From contig JAHEND010000008.1 of NCBI GenBank assembly GCA_024643325.1, positions 1 to 47,808 of the forward strand: a stretch of 47,808 bases of DNA. Direction: 5' to 3'. This document shows positions 41,309 through 47,808 of the stretch, in pieces; the first letter of the stretch is position 1, and each line of letters opens with the position of its first letter. Source of the stretch: Sediminicola sp. (lineage in GTDB: Bacteria; Bacteroidota; Bacteroidia; Flavobacteriales; Flavobacteriaceae). Under the pieces are notes generated by a model that worked only from the letters and a program-made list of their open reading frames with translations, was not told the DNA's origin and did no database searches. Position numbers and translations under genes: made by a program.

Positions 41309-41566
41309 CTAATCTTCAAACCCAAATCGTTTGTCTAACCTGTTCATTAAAAAGACATAGGTAAAGATCAATACCACAAAAATGTAAATTGAACCTTGTT
41401 GTGCAAACCAAAAACCCAAGGGGAAACCTCCTATGTTAAAATTATTGAGCGCGTCTACAAAAAATACACCCAGGCCAAATGAAGATATAAACCATATGAA
41501 TAAAAGAATTGACAAATACTTTAAATTTATTTTCCAGTATTTTTGAGCAGAAATATTTTGATTCAT
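41309..41566 (-). CDS. DUF4212 symporter small subunit
   Basis: An 85-residue membrane protein with two hydrophobic segments (about 17-37 and 50-70) and the family phrases KYWKINLKYLSILLFIWFI, GVFFVDALNNFNIGGFPLGFW and AQQGSIYIFVVLIF. DUF4212 proteins are small partners of the SSS permease encoded next to them, as here (28 bases). Their role in the carrier, whether assembly, stability or gating, is not established. It is the first gene of the leftward acetate operon; a near-consensus TATATTTA lies upstream on the minus strand at 41593-41586. Confidence 0.92.
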   Translation of the reverse strand: MNQNISAQKYWKINLKYLSILLFIWFISSFGLGVFFVDALNNFNIGGFPLGFWFAQQGSIYIFVVLIFTYVFLMNRLDKRFGFED

Positions 41567-41592
41567 GATTGATTTGATAATTAATTAAATAT

Positions 41593-41620
41593 AAAAAAAA
41601 TCCCCAAAAATATGGGGATT
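41593..41620 (-). terminator. Intrinsic terminator of purC
   Basis: On the minus strand, AATCCCCA (41620-41613) pairs with TGGGGATT (41606-41599) around six bases, and an eight-T run follows (41600-41593). It lies about 30 bases after the purC stop and separates it from the acetate operon. Confidence 0.85.
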
Positions 41621-41648
41621 CTTATCTAGGATATATAAAAAACTAATA

Positions 41649-42596
41649 CTACTTCAAGTAATCAAGTATATTTTGCTCAATTCTAGTTTGAATATTTTCT
41701 ACTGGAGCTTTCACAAAAGTTTCTCCTGTGATGTTTTCGTATAATTCAATATAACGTTCAGAAACGGAAGCGATATAATCATCTGACATTTCAGGAAGCG
41801 TCTGTCCTTCCAAGCCCTGGAAGTTGTGGCTAATGAGCCACTGCCTCACAAACTCTTTTGACAGTTGTTTTTGCGCTTCTCCAGAAGCTTGTCTTTCTTC
41901 ATAGCCATCTGCATAAAAATATCGTGAAGAGTCCGGGGTGTGAATCTCGTCTATTAAAACAATTTCTCCAGAAGCTGTTTTTCCAAACTCATACTTAGTG
42001 TCTACTAAAATTAACCCCCGCTGTGCGGCTAGAGCTGTACCCCTTTCAAAAAGGGCATAAGTGTATTTTTCCAACACTTCATAATCTTCTTTAGACACAA
42101 TCCCTCTAGCCAGAATATCTTCTCTAGAAATATCTTCATCGTGGTCTCCCATTTCTGCCTTTGTAGCAGGCGTGATGATTGGAGCAGGAAAAGCATCATT
42201 TTCTTTAAGCCCCTCTGGCATAGAAACACCACACAGGATTCTTTTCCCAGCTTTGTATTCTCTAGCCGCATGACCAGACAGGTATCCCCTAATAACCATT
42301 TCTACTTTAAATGGTTCACAGGATTGCCCAATCGCTACATTTGGATCAGGGGTAGCCGTAAGCCAATTAGGTACAATATCTTTTGTAGCCTCCATCATCT
42401 TGGTGGCAATCTGATTGAGTATTTGCCCTTTATAAGGAATTCCTCTTGGCATAACAACGTCAAATGCAGAAAGTCTGTCTGTCGCTATCATGACTAATAA
42501 ATCATTTTCTAAAGCGTATACCTCTCTTACCTTTCCTTTATATACACTTTTTTGTCCTGGAAAATTAAAATTGGTATCTGTAATGGTATGGGTCAT
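41649..42596 (-). CDS. purC: Phosphoribosylaminoimidazole-succinocarboxamide synthase
   Basis: A 315-residue SAICAR synthetase that joins CAIR and aspartate with ATP in purine synthesis. Motifs are [11 protein letters not shown] near the N-terminus, [18 protein letters not shown], the central [13 protein letters not shown], and DSSRYF(Y) near 233. It belongs to the longer eukaryote-like type. I use the ATG at 42596 ([15 protein letters not shown]), because it begins just after the phoH stop. An in-frame ATG at 42635 would overlap phoH by 35 bases and add 13 residues with no family match. It follows phoH by four bases, so co-transcription is likely, and ends at a strong terminator. Confidence 0.94.
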   Translation of the reverse strand: MTHTITDTNFNFPGQKSVYKGKVREVYALENDLLVMIATDRLSAFDVVMPRGIPYKGQILNQIATKMMEATKDIVPNWLTATPDPNVAIGQSCEPFKVEMVIRGYLSGHAAREYKAGKRILCGVSMPEGLKENDAFPAPIITPATKAEMGDHDEDISREDILARGIVSKEDYEVLEKYTYALFERGTALAAQRGLILVDTKYEFGKTASGEIVLIDEIHTPDSSRYFYADGYEERQASGEAQKQLSKEFVRQWLISHNFQGLEGQTLPEMSDDYIASVSERYIELYENITGETFVKAPVENIQTRIEQNILDYLK

Positions 42597-42600
42597 TCTA

Positions 42601-43554
42601 TTAATTTTGGTGTTCGATAGTTTTATAGGCTTCAATTACTTTTTTAACCAATTTATGTCTAATAACGTCTTTGTCATCTAAATAGACAATAGAAACCCCT
42701 TCAATATTTTGAAGGATTAACAAGGCTTCCTTTAATCCAGAAGTGATTCTTCTAGGCAAATCTATTTGGCCAGGATCTCCAGTAACCATGAACTTAGCAC
42801 TTTTACCCATCCTGGTGAGGAACATTTTCATTTGGGCATGGGTGGTATTCTGAGCTTCGTCTAAGATCACAAAAGCATGGTCCAAGGTCCTACCCCTCAT
42901 AAAAGCAAGTGGAGCAATTTGTATGGTACCATTTTCTATGTATAAAGCCAACTTCTCAGGACTAATCATATCCCTTAAGGCGTCGTATAAGGGCTGCATA
43001 TAGGGATCTAATTTTTCTTTTAAATCTCCAGGTAAAAACCCTAAATTCTCTCCTGCCTCAACTGCTGGTCTAGTGAGAATGATTCTTTTAACTTGCTTTT
43101 CTTTTAAAGCCTTTACTGCCATAGCGACACCGGTATAAGTTTTACCAGTTCCTGCTGGACCAATAGCAAATACCATGTCATTTTTAGCAATAGCGTTAAC
43201 GACCTTTCTCTGATTGGGTGTTTGGGCTTTAATTAACCTTCCCGAAACGCCATGAAGGATTACATCTCCAACAGTCTGCAACATCTCTAGTTCGTCTGGG
43301 GAAGTATCACTCAATAGCGCCGCTGCCGCAGTAGGATCGATTTTATTGTATTTGGCAAAATGGGCGGTGAGTTTGTCGAATTTTTGTTCAAAATCATTGA
43401 GCTCAGACTCACTACCATAAGCTTTAATTTTACTGCCCCTAGCAATGATTTTAAGTTTTGGAAAATACTCTTTTAAAAGACTGACTGTTTCATTGTTTTG
43501 CCCAAAAAAATCCCTTGGGCTTACATCTGTAATTTCAATTATGATTTCGTTCAA
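42601..43554 (-). CDS. PhoH family ATPase
   Basis: A 317-residue cytoplasmic P-loop ATPase of the PhoH/PhoL type. Walker A is [13 protein letters not shown] (about 130-142). Walker B is [20 protein letters not shown] (about 220-239). The N-terminal PhoH-associated region (1-100) has the Bacteroidota pattern [20 protein letters not shown]. PhoL proteins are linked to ribosome and RNA metabolism with YbeY. The start codon is TTG (43554-43552), chosen because the family begins with Asn-Glu-hydrophobic residues right after it and no ATG is in frame nearby. purC follows after four bases; upstream is a dyad shared with the divergent DUF62 gene. Confidence 0.92.
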   Translation of the reverse strand: MNEIIIEITDVSPRDFFGQNNETVSLLKEYFPKLKIIARGSKIKAYGSESELNDFEQKFDKLTAHFAKYNKIDPTAAAALLSDTSPDELEMLQTVGDVILHGVSGRLIKAQTPNQRKVVNAIAKNDMVFAIGPAGTGKTYTGVAMAVKALKEKQVKRIILTRPAVEAGENLGFLPGDLKEKLDPYMQPLYDALRDMISPEKLALYIENGTIQIAPLAFMRGRTLDHAFVILDEAQNTTHAQMKMFLTRMGKSAKFMVTGDPGQIDLPRRITSGLKEALLILQNIEGVSIVYLDDKDVIRHKLVKKVIEAYKTIEHQN

Positions 43555-43605
43555 ATGAAAAGTTTTACTTAGGTTCTACAATCTATCTTTTATTGCCCGT
43601 AAAAA

Positions 43606-43624
43606 TGTGTAATTTTGTTACACA
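43606..43624. promoter_or_regulatory. 19-base dyad between phoH and the DUF62 gene
   Basis: TGTGTAATTTTGTTACACA has perfect 7-bp arms around five bases. It includes TAATTTTG (43610-43617), an exact -7 match in the rightward direction, 58 bases before the DUF62 start. A protein bound here would block or shape that promoter and lie about 50 bases upstream of phoH. Confidence 0.4.
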
Positions 43625-43675
43625 AACTTACGCAAAAAAACAGTTTGTTATATTATAAAAATATTAACAGCGTGT

Positions 43676-44506
43676 ATGGCTATCATTACTTTAACTACAG
43701 ATTTTGGAACAAAAGATCACTTTGTTTCCGCCATTAAAGGAGCCATTCACAGCGAACTTGACAACCCAATTATTGTTGACATCTCTCATGAAATTAGCCC
43801 ATTCAATATTCAGGAATGTGCTTACGTGCTGAAAAACGCCTATAACCATTTTCCGAAAGGGAGTGTTCATATTGTTGGAGTAGATGGTGAGAAAACGCCA
43901 GAAACACCACATATTGTAGTCTATGTAGACGGACATTATTTTATCTCTGCCAATACTGGCGTAGTCCATTTAATCTGTACCAGTATAAAACCAGATAAAG
44001 TAGTGAGCATTCAATTGCCTCAGTCTAAAGAAACAGCCTTCCCTACCCTAGATGTTTTTGTGAAAGTGGCTTGCCATATAGTTAGAGGAGGAACCTTAGA
44101 CGTCATAGGAAAACCTTTTAGCGATTTAAAAGAATTAATTGATTTTAAACCCAAGATAGACGCAGACGAAAAGAGCATTCGCGGTAGCGTCATTTATATT
44201 GATAATTACGGAAATGTGGTCACTAATATTAGCCAGCAATTGTTTCAAGAACACCAAAAAGGAAGGAGTTTTAAAATAAGAGCTAGACACGCTAGTATTA
44301 CTAGAATACATGATAGGTATTCAGACATTATTCGTTTTGATTTGGAAAAAGAAAAACGGAAAGGAGATGGAGAATTATTGGCGATTTTCAATAAAGCTGG
44401 CTACATTGAAATTGCTATATACAAAAGCAACCTTCAAACAAGTGGTGGCGCTTCCAGTCTTTTAGGCTTAGATTATTTAGACAGTATTAGTCTAGAATTT
44501 GATTAA
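43676..44506 (+). CDS. DUF62 family protein (SAM hydrolase/adenosyltransferase-like)
   Basis: A 276-residue protein of the DUF62 family, which includes fluorinase, chlorinase and S-adenosylmethionine hydrolases. The start ITLTTDFGTKDHFVSAIKG and DISHEISPFNI (35-45) are family signatures, and YIDNYGNVVTNI (about 175-186) is the second SAM-site region. The loop that in the hydrolases reads Asp-Pro-Gly-Val-Gly with a downstream Arg is here IVGVDGEKTPETPH (67-79): Asp70 is kept, the PGVG and Arg are not. The reaction is therefore uncertain; SAM cleavage by water is the default guess. It is divergent from phoH. Confidence 0.88.
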   Translation: MAIITLTTDFGTKDHFVSAIKGAIHSELDNPIIVDISHEISPFNIQECAYVLKNAYNHFPKGSVHIVGVDGEKTPETPHIVVYVDGHYFISANTGVVHLICTSIKPDKVVSIQLPQSKETAFPTLDVFVKVACHIVRGGTLDVIGKPFSDLKELIDFKPKIDADEKSIRGSVIYIDNYGNVVTNISQQLFQEHQKGRSFKIRARHASITRIHDRYSDIIRFDLEKEKRKGDGELLAIFNKAGYIEIAIYKSNLQTSGGASSLLGLDYLDSISLEFD

Positions 44507-44788
44507 ATATTTTTGAAGGTTTTCAGTTATAAACAATTTTCAAAACAGCTAAAAAGAAACTCAAAATAGGCGTAAAGATCTAGCAGCATTTGAATCACTT
44601 ATATTTAAAGGAGTTATCTCAAAAAAATAAAGCTCTTTATAACTCATTTTAGATGGGAAATCTGAATTTAAGGGTGTTTTTCTGTTAATAAGTTTGTTTC
44701 TCAAAAAAGTACAATTAAAATATCTTTGTAAATAGTGGTTTTGGAACTTTTCAAGTTCAATCACACTCAATTCATAAAATTAATATTC
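44507..44788 (+). other. Long spacer before dnaN
   Basis: This 282-base AT-rich spacer lacks a believable gene. It holds a GAGTTAT/ATAACTC inverted repeat (44611-44617, 44639-44645) around 21 bases and the dnaN -7 box. No DnaA boxes of the TTATNCACA type were seen. A short leftward frame at 44561-44770 has no family features. As I recall flavobacterial gene order, gldF and gldG often sit at this place. Confidence 0.5.
44721..44728 (+). promoter_or_regulatory. -7 box of dnaN
   Basis: TATCTTTG is an exact TAnnTTTG match, 60 bases before the dnaN ATG. A TTG at 44694-44696 lies 24 bases upstream, wider than usual. Its position argues against a dnaN start at 44735. Confidence 0.6.
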
Positions 44789-45907
44789 ATGAAGTTTATA
44801 GTTTCAAGTGCTTATTTACTAAAACAACTCCAGGTATTAGGAGGGGTTATAAATAATAGTAATACACTACCCATATTAGATAATTTCTTGTTTCATTTAG
44901 AAGGCAATTCACTTACAGTATCTGCCTCTGATTTAGAAACGACCATGCACGCTGTTTTAGAAGTTGAATCTTCTGACAATGGCAGTATTGCTATTCCTGC
45001 CAGGTTATTACTAGATACTTTAAAAACATTTCCTGAGCAGCCGTTAACCTTTATTAAAGAAGACAACAATACTGTTGAGATAAGCGCCAATAACGGAAAA
45101 TACGCACTTGCTTATGCAGACGGAAGTGAATTCCCTAATCCAGTGAGCTTATCTAATCCAAGTAAAACAACCATTCTTGGAGATATTTTAGCTACCGCTA
45201 TTTCAAAGACTATTTTTGCCGCTGGTAATGATGATTTGAGACCAGTAATGAGTGGGGTGTTTTTTCAATTCAATACAGAAAGCCTAACGTTTGTAGCTAC
45301 CGACGCACATAAATTGGTGAAATACCAAAGAACAGACGTACAAGCTTCACAGACTGCAGAATTCATTATGCCTAAAAAACCGCTGAACCTTTTAAAAGGA
45401 ATTTTGGCTGGTTCTGAATCTGAAGTGACCATAGAGTACAACGACAGTAATGCGAAATTCAGTTTTGATCAGACAGAACTGGTTTGTAGGCTCATTGACG
45501 GGAAATATCCAAACTATGAAGCGGTTATTCCTAAAGAAAATCCGAATGTACTTAACTTAAACAGAAACTTATTTTTAAGTTCCGTGAGAAGGATTGCTAT
45601 ATTCTCTAATAAAACGACGCATCAGCTTAAATTAAAAGTAGCCGGCGCAGAATTAAATATATCTGCAGAAGATTTGGATTACAGCAATAAAGCAGAAGAG
45701 CGTTTGAGCTGTAGCTACCAAGGAGACGACCTCCAAATAGGATTCAACTCAAGGTTTCTAACTGAAATGTTGAATAATTTAAATTCTGATGAAATTACAC
45801 TCTCCATGAGTTTACCTAATAGAGCTGGGATATTAACCCCATCGGACGGGTTAGATCCTGGAGAAAACGTTACCATGCTGGTTATGCCAGTCATGCTTAA
45901 TAACTAA
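44789..45907 (+). CDS. dnaN: DNA polymerase III beta sliding clamp
   Basis: A 372-residue clamp with three repeated domains. It begins MKFIVSSAYLLKQLQVLGG, the standard first strand and helix, and ends VTMLVMPVMLNN. Internal landmarks are SASDLETTMHAVL near 45 and RPVMSGVFF near 150. The frame stays open upstream to 44735, but the extra 18 residues match nothing and lie beside the -7 box, so the ATG at 44789 is used. dnaA is not adjacent, as is common in Bacteroidota. A bidirectional terminator (45937-45960) closes the gene. Confidence 0.95.
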   Translation: MKFIVSSAYLLKQLQVLGGVINNSNTLPILDNFLFHLEGNSLTVSASDLETTMHAVLEVESSDNGSIAIPARLLLDTLKTFPEQPLTFIKEDNNTVEISANNGKYALAYADGSEFPNPVSLSNPSKTTILGDILATAISKTIFAAGNDDLRPVMSGVFFQFNTESLTFVATDAHKLVKYQRTDVQASQTAEFIMPKKPLNLLKGILAGSESEVTIEYNDSNAKFSFDQTELVCRLIDGKYPNYEAVIPKENPNVLNLNRNLFLSSVRRIAIFSNKTTHQLKLKVAGAELNISAEDLDYSNKAEERLSCSYQGDDLQIGFNSRFLTEMLNNLNSDEITLSMSLPNRAGILTPSDGLDPGENVTMLVMPVMLNN

Positions 45908-45936
45908 GCCTAAATAGTTCCTTGTTTGAAAAAAAT

Positions 45937-45960
45937 GGCCGCTTTAATAGCGGCCGTTTT
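45937..45960. terminator. Bidirectional terminator between dnaN and the DUF4870 gene
   Basis: GGCCGCT (45937-45943) and AGCGGCC (45949-45955) form a perfect stem on a five-base loop. It is flanked by GTTTTGTTTT on the right and by an A-run on the left, so it can stop both the rightward dnaN and the leftward DUF4870 transcripts. Confidence 0.85.
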
Positions 45961-45963
45961 GTT

Positions 45964-46302
45964 TTACTTCAGAAATTTAAAGAAAGGATAAGAAATAGGT
46001 TCACCATTACTCACCCTAATGGCATTGAGGATTGGATAAATTAGGCCTATAATACCAATCCCTATTAGACCTAAAATTCCTAGTCCGAGTAATAAAATGG
46101 CAGGAATACATATAAGCGCTAAAAGGAAAAGAGATATTTGAAAATTAATGATAGCCTTCCCGTGCTCGTCCATTCCCAAGACATGCTCTTTTTGGGTCAA
46201 CCACAAAATCAAAGGCACTATAAAGCCCCCAAAACCGGTCACTAAATCTAACAATTGACTCAAATGAGTGACCATTAACAAGTTTTTGTCTTCTCTTAAC
46301 AT
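45964..46302 (-). CDS. DUF4870 family membrane protein
   Basis: A 112-residue protein with the DUF4870 (Tic20-like) pattern. It has an N-terminal MLREDKNLLMVTHLSQLLDL, a first hydrophobic segment with GGFIVPLILWL, the linker DEHGKAIINFQISLFL, and two further hydrophobic stretches with IGLIYPILNAIRVSNGEPISYP. Proteins of this group are small inner-membrane proteins of unknown role. It is convergent with dnaN and divergent from mnmE. No exact promoter match is seen in the 100-base gap to mnmE on its side. Confidence 0.88.
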   Translation of the reverse strand: MLREDKNLLMVTHLSQLLDLVTGFGGFIVPLILWLTQKEHVLGMDEHGKAIINFQISLFLLALICIPAILLLGLGILGLIGIGIIGLIYPILNAIRVSNGEPISYPFFKFLK

Positions 46303-46390
46303 AGTAAATAAATTGGTTAGATATTAAAAATACAAAAAATGAACTTATAAAAGGGTTTAAACTAATCTAAGCCAACTCCCATTTTTTAGC

Positions 46391-46398
46391 TAATTTTG
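46391..46398 (+). promoter_or_regulatory. -7 box of mnmE
   Basis: TAATTTTG matches TAnnTTTG exactly and ends five bases before the mnmE ATG. The expected transcription start is at or next to the start codon, so the mRNA may be leaderless. Confidence 0.5.
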
Positions 46399-46402
46399 CG
46401 AC

Positions 46403-47800
46403 ATGTCTCAAGAAAAAAATATTATTGCCATAGCCACACCTGCTGGTGCTGGTGCTGTTTCTATCATAAGAATCTCAGGACCAGAAGCATGGTCTCTTGT
46501 AGCAGGGCAATTCAAATCTATCAGAGATAAAGACCTTTTGAAGCAAAAAAGCCACAGCATTCATTTGGGGCATATCACAGATGGAGATAAAATTATTGAT
46601 CAAGTGCTGGTCTCCCTATTTAAGGGCCCCAATTCATACACAGGAGAAAATGTGGTGGAAATAAATTGTCATGGCTCCTCCTACATACAACAAGAAATAC
46701 TCCAATTATTCCTAAGAAAAGGCTGTAAAATGGCGGCCGGAGGTGAATTCACCCTGAGGGCATTTTTAAATGGCAAGTTAGACCTGAGCCAAGCAGAAGC
46801 AGTGGCAGATCTAATAGCCTCAGACAATGCTGCCGCCCACCAAATTGCCATGCAGCAAATGCGTGGTGGGTTTAGCTCAGAAATAAAAGCCCTTAGACAA
46901 GAATTATTAAACTTTGCCTCGCTCATAGAACTGGAATTAGATTTTGCAGAAGAAGACGTAGCCTTTGCAGACCGTGAAGCGTTTAAAGCGCTCTTAGAAA
47001 AAATCGCTAAAGTCCTCAGACAACTCATAGACTCCTTTGCCCTTGGCAATGTCATTAAAAATGGGATTCCAGTAGCGATTGTAGGCGCTCCAAATGCAGG
47101 TAAATCTACCCTTTTAAATGCACTATTAAATGAAGAACGCGCCATAGTATCCAATATTGCGGGAACCACAAGGGATACTATAGAAGATGAAATTTCTATA
47201 GGAGGCATTGGATTTAGATTTATAGATACCGCAGGAATTAGGGATACCCAAGACCAAATTGAGCAGCTAGGAATTGCCAAGACTTTTGAAAAAATTGAGC
47301 AGGCACAATTAGTGGTTTATATGGTAGATCTTAAAAAGTGCTATGAAGATTTGGCCGTTCTCACGGCCGATGCCGCAGCCCTTCAAAAGCTCAAAGAAAC
47401 CTATCCCAAAAAACCATTGCTGGTCTTAGGAAATAAAGCAGACCTTATATCAGCAGACGCAGTTGCTAAGCTCAAAGAAACCATCACAGACCTCTCCCCG
47501 CTTTCTGCCAAGGAAAAAGAAGGCATTGAATCCCTAAAAGAGGCTTTCCTAAACGTAGTACATACCGGAGCACTTCACAACAACGACACTATTGTAAGTA
47601 ATTCCAGGCACTATGACGCCCTTCTCAGGGCCCAAGAAGAAATAGGCAAGGTGCAAGACGGATTAGCCGCTGGCCTGCCCTCTGACCTAATGGCCATTGA
47701 CATTCGCCAAGCACTGTATCACTTTGGTGAAATTACCGGAGAAATTAGTTCAGATGAACTTCTTGGAAACATCTTCGCTAACTTCTGTATTGGAAAGTAG
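46403..47800 (+). CDS. mnmE: tRNA modification GTPase MnmE
   Basis: A 465-residue GTPase that with MnmG makes the xnm5 modification at U34 of certain tRNAs. The N-terminal folate-binding domain (1-120) begins IIAIATPAGAGAVSIIRISG. The G domain (about 215-380) has GAPNAGKST (G1), GTTRDT (G2), DTAGIR (G3) and NKAD (G4). The C-terminus ends FCIGK with the conserved Cys of the CxGK motif. Length is normal and the gene is complete, ending eight bases before the window edge. The start fits the family N-terminus even though the -7 box is only five bases away. Confidence 0.96.
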   Translation: MSQEKNIIAIATPAGAGAVSIIRISGPEAWSLVAGQFKSIRDKDLLKQKSHSIHLGHITDGDKIIDQVLVSLFKGPNSYTGENVVEINCHGSSYIQQEILQLFLRKGCKMAAGGEFTLRAFLNGKLDLSQAEAVADLIASDNAAAHQIAMQQMRGGFSSEIKALRQELLNFASLIELELDFAEEDVAFADREAFKALLEKIAKVLRQLIDSFALGNVIKNGIPVAIVGAPNAGKSTLLNALLNEERAIVSNIAGTTRDTIEDEISIGGIGFRFIDTAGIRDTQDQIEQLGIAKTFEKIEQAQLVVYMVDLKKCYEDLAVLTADAAALQKLKETYPKKPLLVLGNKADLISADAVAKLKETITDLSPLSAKEKEGIESLKEAFLNVVHTGALHNNDTIVSNSRHYDALLRAQEEIGKVQDGLAAGLPSDLMAIDIRQALYHFGEITGEISSDELLGNIFANFCIGK

Positions 47801-47808
47801 TCTTCATT

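Noticed and set aside
42597..42635. Longer N-terminus for PurC
   Set aside because: The extra 13 residues overlap phoH and match no family N-terminus; the ATG at 42596 starts just after phoH.
44561..44770. 69-residue leftward frame in the spacer before dnaN
   Set aside because: It overlaps the dnaN promoter, has no start context and no recognisable motif.
44735..44788. Longer N-terminus for DnaN
   Set aside because: The clamp fold begins at MKFIVSS; the upstream 18 codons lie next to the -7 box and match nothing.
44507..45907. Replication origin near dnaN
   Set aside because: No cluster of DnaA boxes (TTATNCACA) or AT-rich repeat array was seen, and dnaA is not adjacent; Bacteroidota often separate dnaA and dnaN.
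46681..47280. 199-residue leftward frame inside mnmE
   Set aside because: It is a low-complexity antisense shadow of the well-supported mnmE frame.

Overview
The window looks like a chromosomal stretch from an AT-rich marine member of the Flavobacteriaceae (Bacteroidota). The main reasons are: promoter -7 boxes of the form TAnnTTTG in front of many genes; an almost complete lack of Shine-Dalgarno sequences; the bacillithiol deacetylase BshB1; family-specific proteins (DUF2911, DUF4290, DUF4212, DUF493, a START-like protein); a fused ResB-CcsA cytochrome c maturation protein; and a long lipoprotein/SSS/M28 repertoire. The genus cannot be fixed from the sequence alone. I see no insertion sequence, prophage, CRISPR array or rRNA operon. 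Coding density is high and no stretch over 300 bases lacks a gene.

Layout. 1-545: the last bases of a tRNA (probably Ser), its terminator, a small repeat-bearing spacer and a small lipoprotein. 626-1426: a TauE/SafE exporter behind a Crp/Fnr-type dyad. 1525-5136: a leftward operon for trans-4-hydroxy-L-proline catabolism (deaminase, ketoglutarate-semialdehyde dehydrogenase, epimerase) without its oxidase. 5327-7053: secreted M28 peptidase and tRNA-His. 7275-12365: leftward run of ccsBA-like, trans-sulfuration enzyme and bshB1. 12499-19232: DUF2520 protein, KdsC-like phosphatase, Maf, small MscS-type channel, secreted PIG-L deacetylase and an SSS transporter. 19253-20095: DUF2911 protein. 20235-24258: probable light-response operon (SRPBCC, SDR, CPD photolyase, divergent cryptochrome-like protein). 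24324-26433: secreted M20 amidohydrolase and YhhN lysoplasmalogenase-like protein. 26423-28860: murA, DUF4290 and DUF493 genes, leftward. 28940-33410: P-loop ATPase, RecQ, Fmt, HU, YqgE. 33414-34686: class IV aminotransferase-like and START-like proteins. 34819-34892: tRNA with anticodon CAT. 35007-41566: acetate module, in which a cNMP/CBS/DUF294 sensor and a DnaQ-like exonuclease converge on acs, an SSS permease and its DUF4212 small subunit. 41649-47800: purC, phoH, DUF62 protein, dnaN, DUF4870 protein and mnmE.

How the genes fit together. Three carbon or nitrogen scavenging modules stand out: hydroxyproline (from collagen-like material) to 2-oxoglutarate, acetate to acetyl-CoA, and extracellular hydrolysis (M28, M20 and PIG-L enzymes) next to an importer. 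The remainder is housekeeping: wall precursor synthesis, tRNA modification and formylation, the replication clamp, purine synthesis and cytochrome c maturation.

Nothing here is clearly a new multi-gene system. The points most worth following are the MurA with Asp at the fosfomycin-target Cys position, the noncanonical photolyase paralogue paired with a canonical one, several unassigned promoter dyads, two tRNAs with odd helices or loops, and degenerate active sites in the DUF62 and class IV aminotransferase-like proteins.
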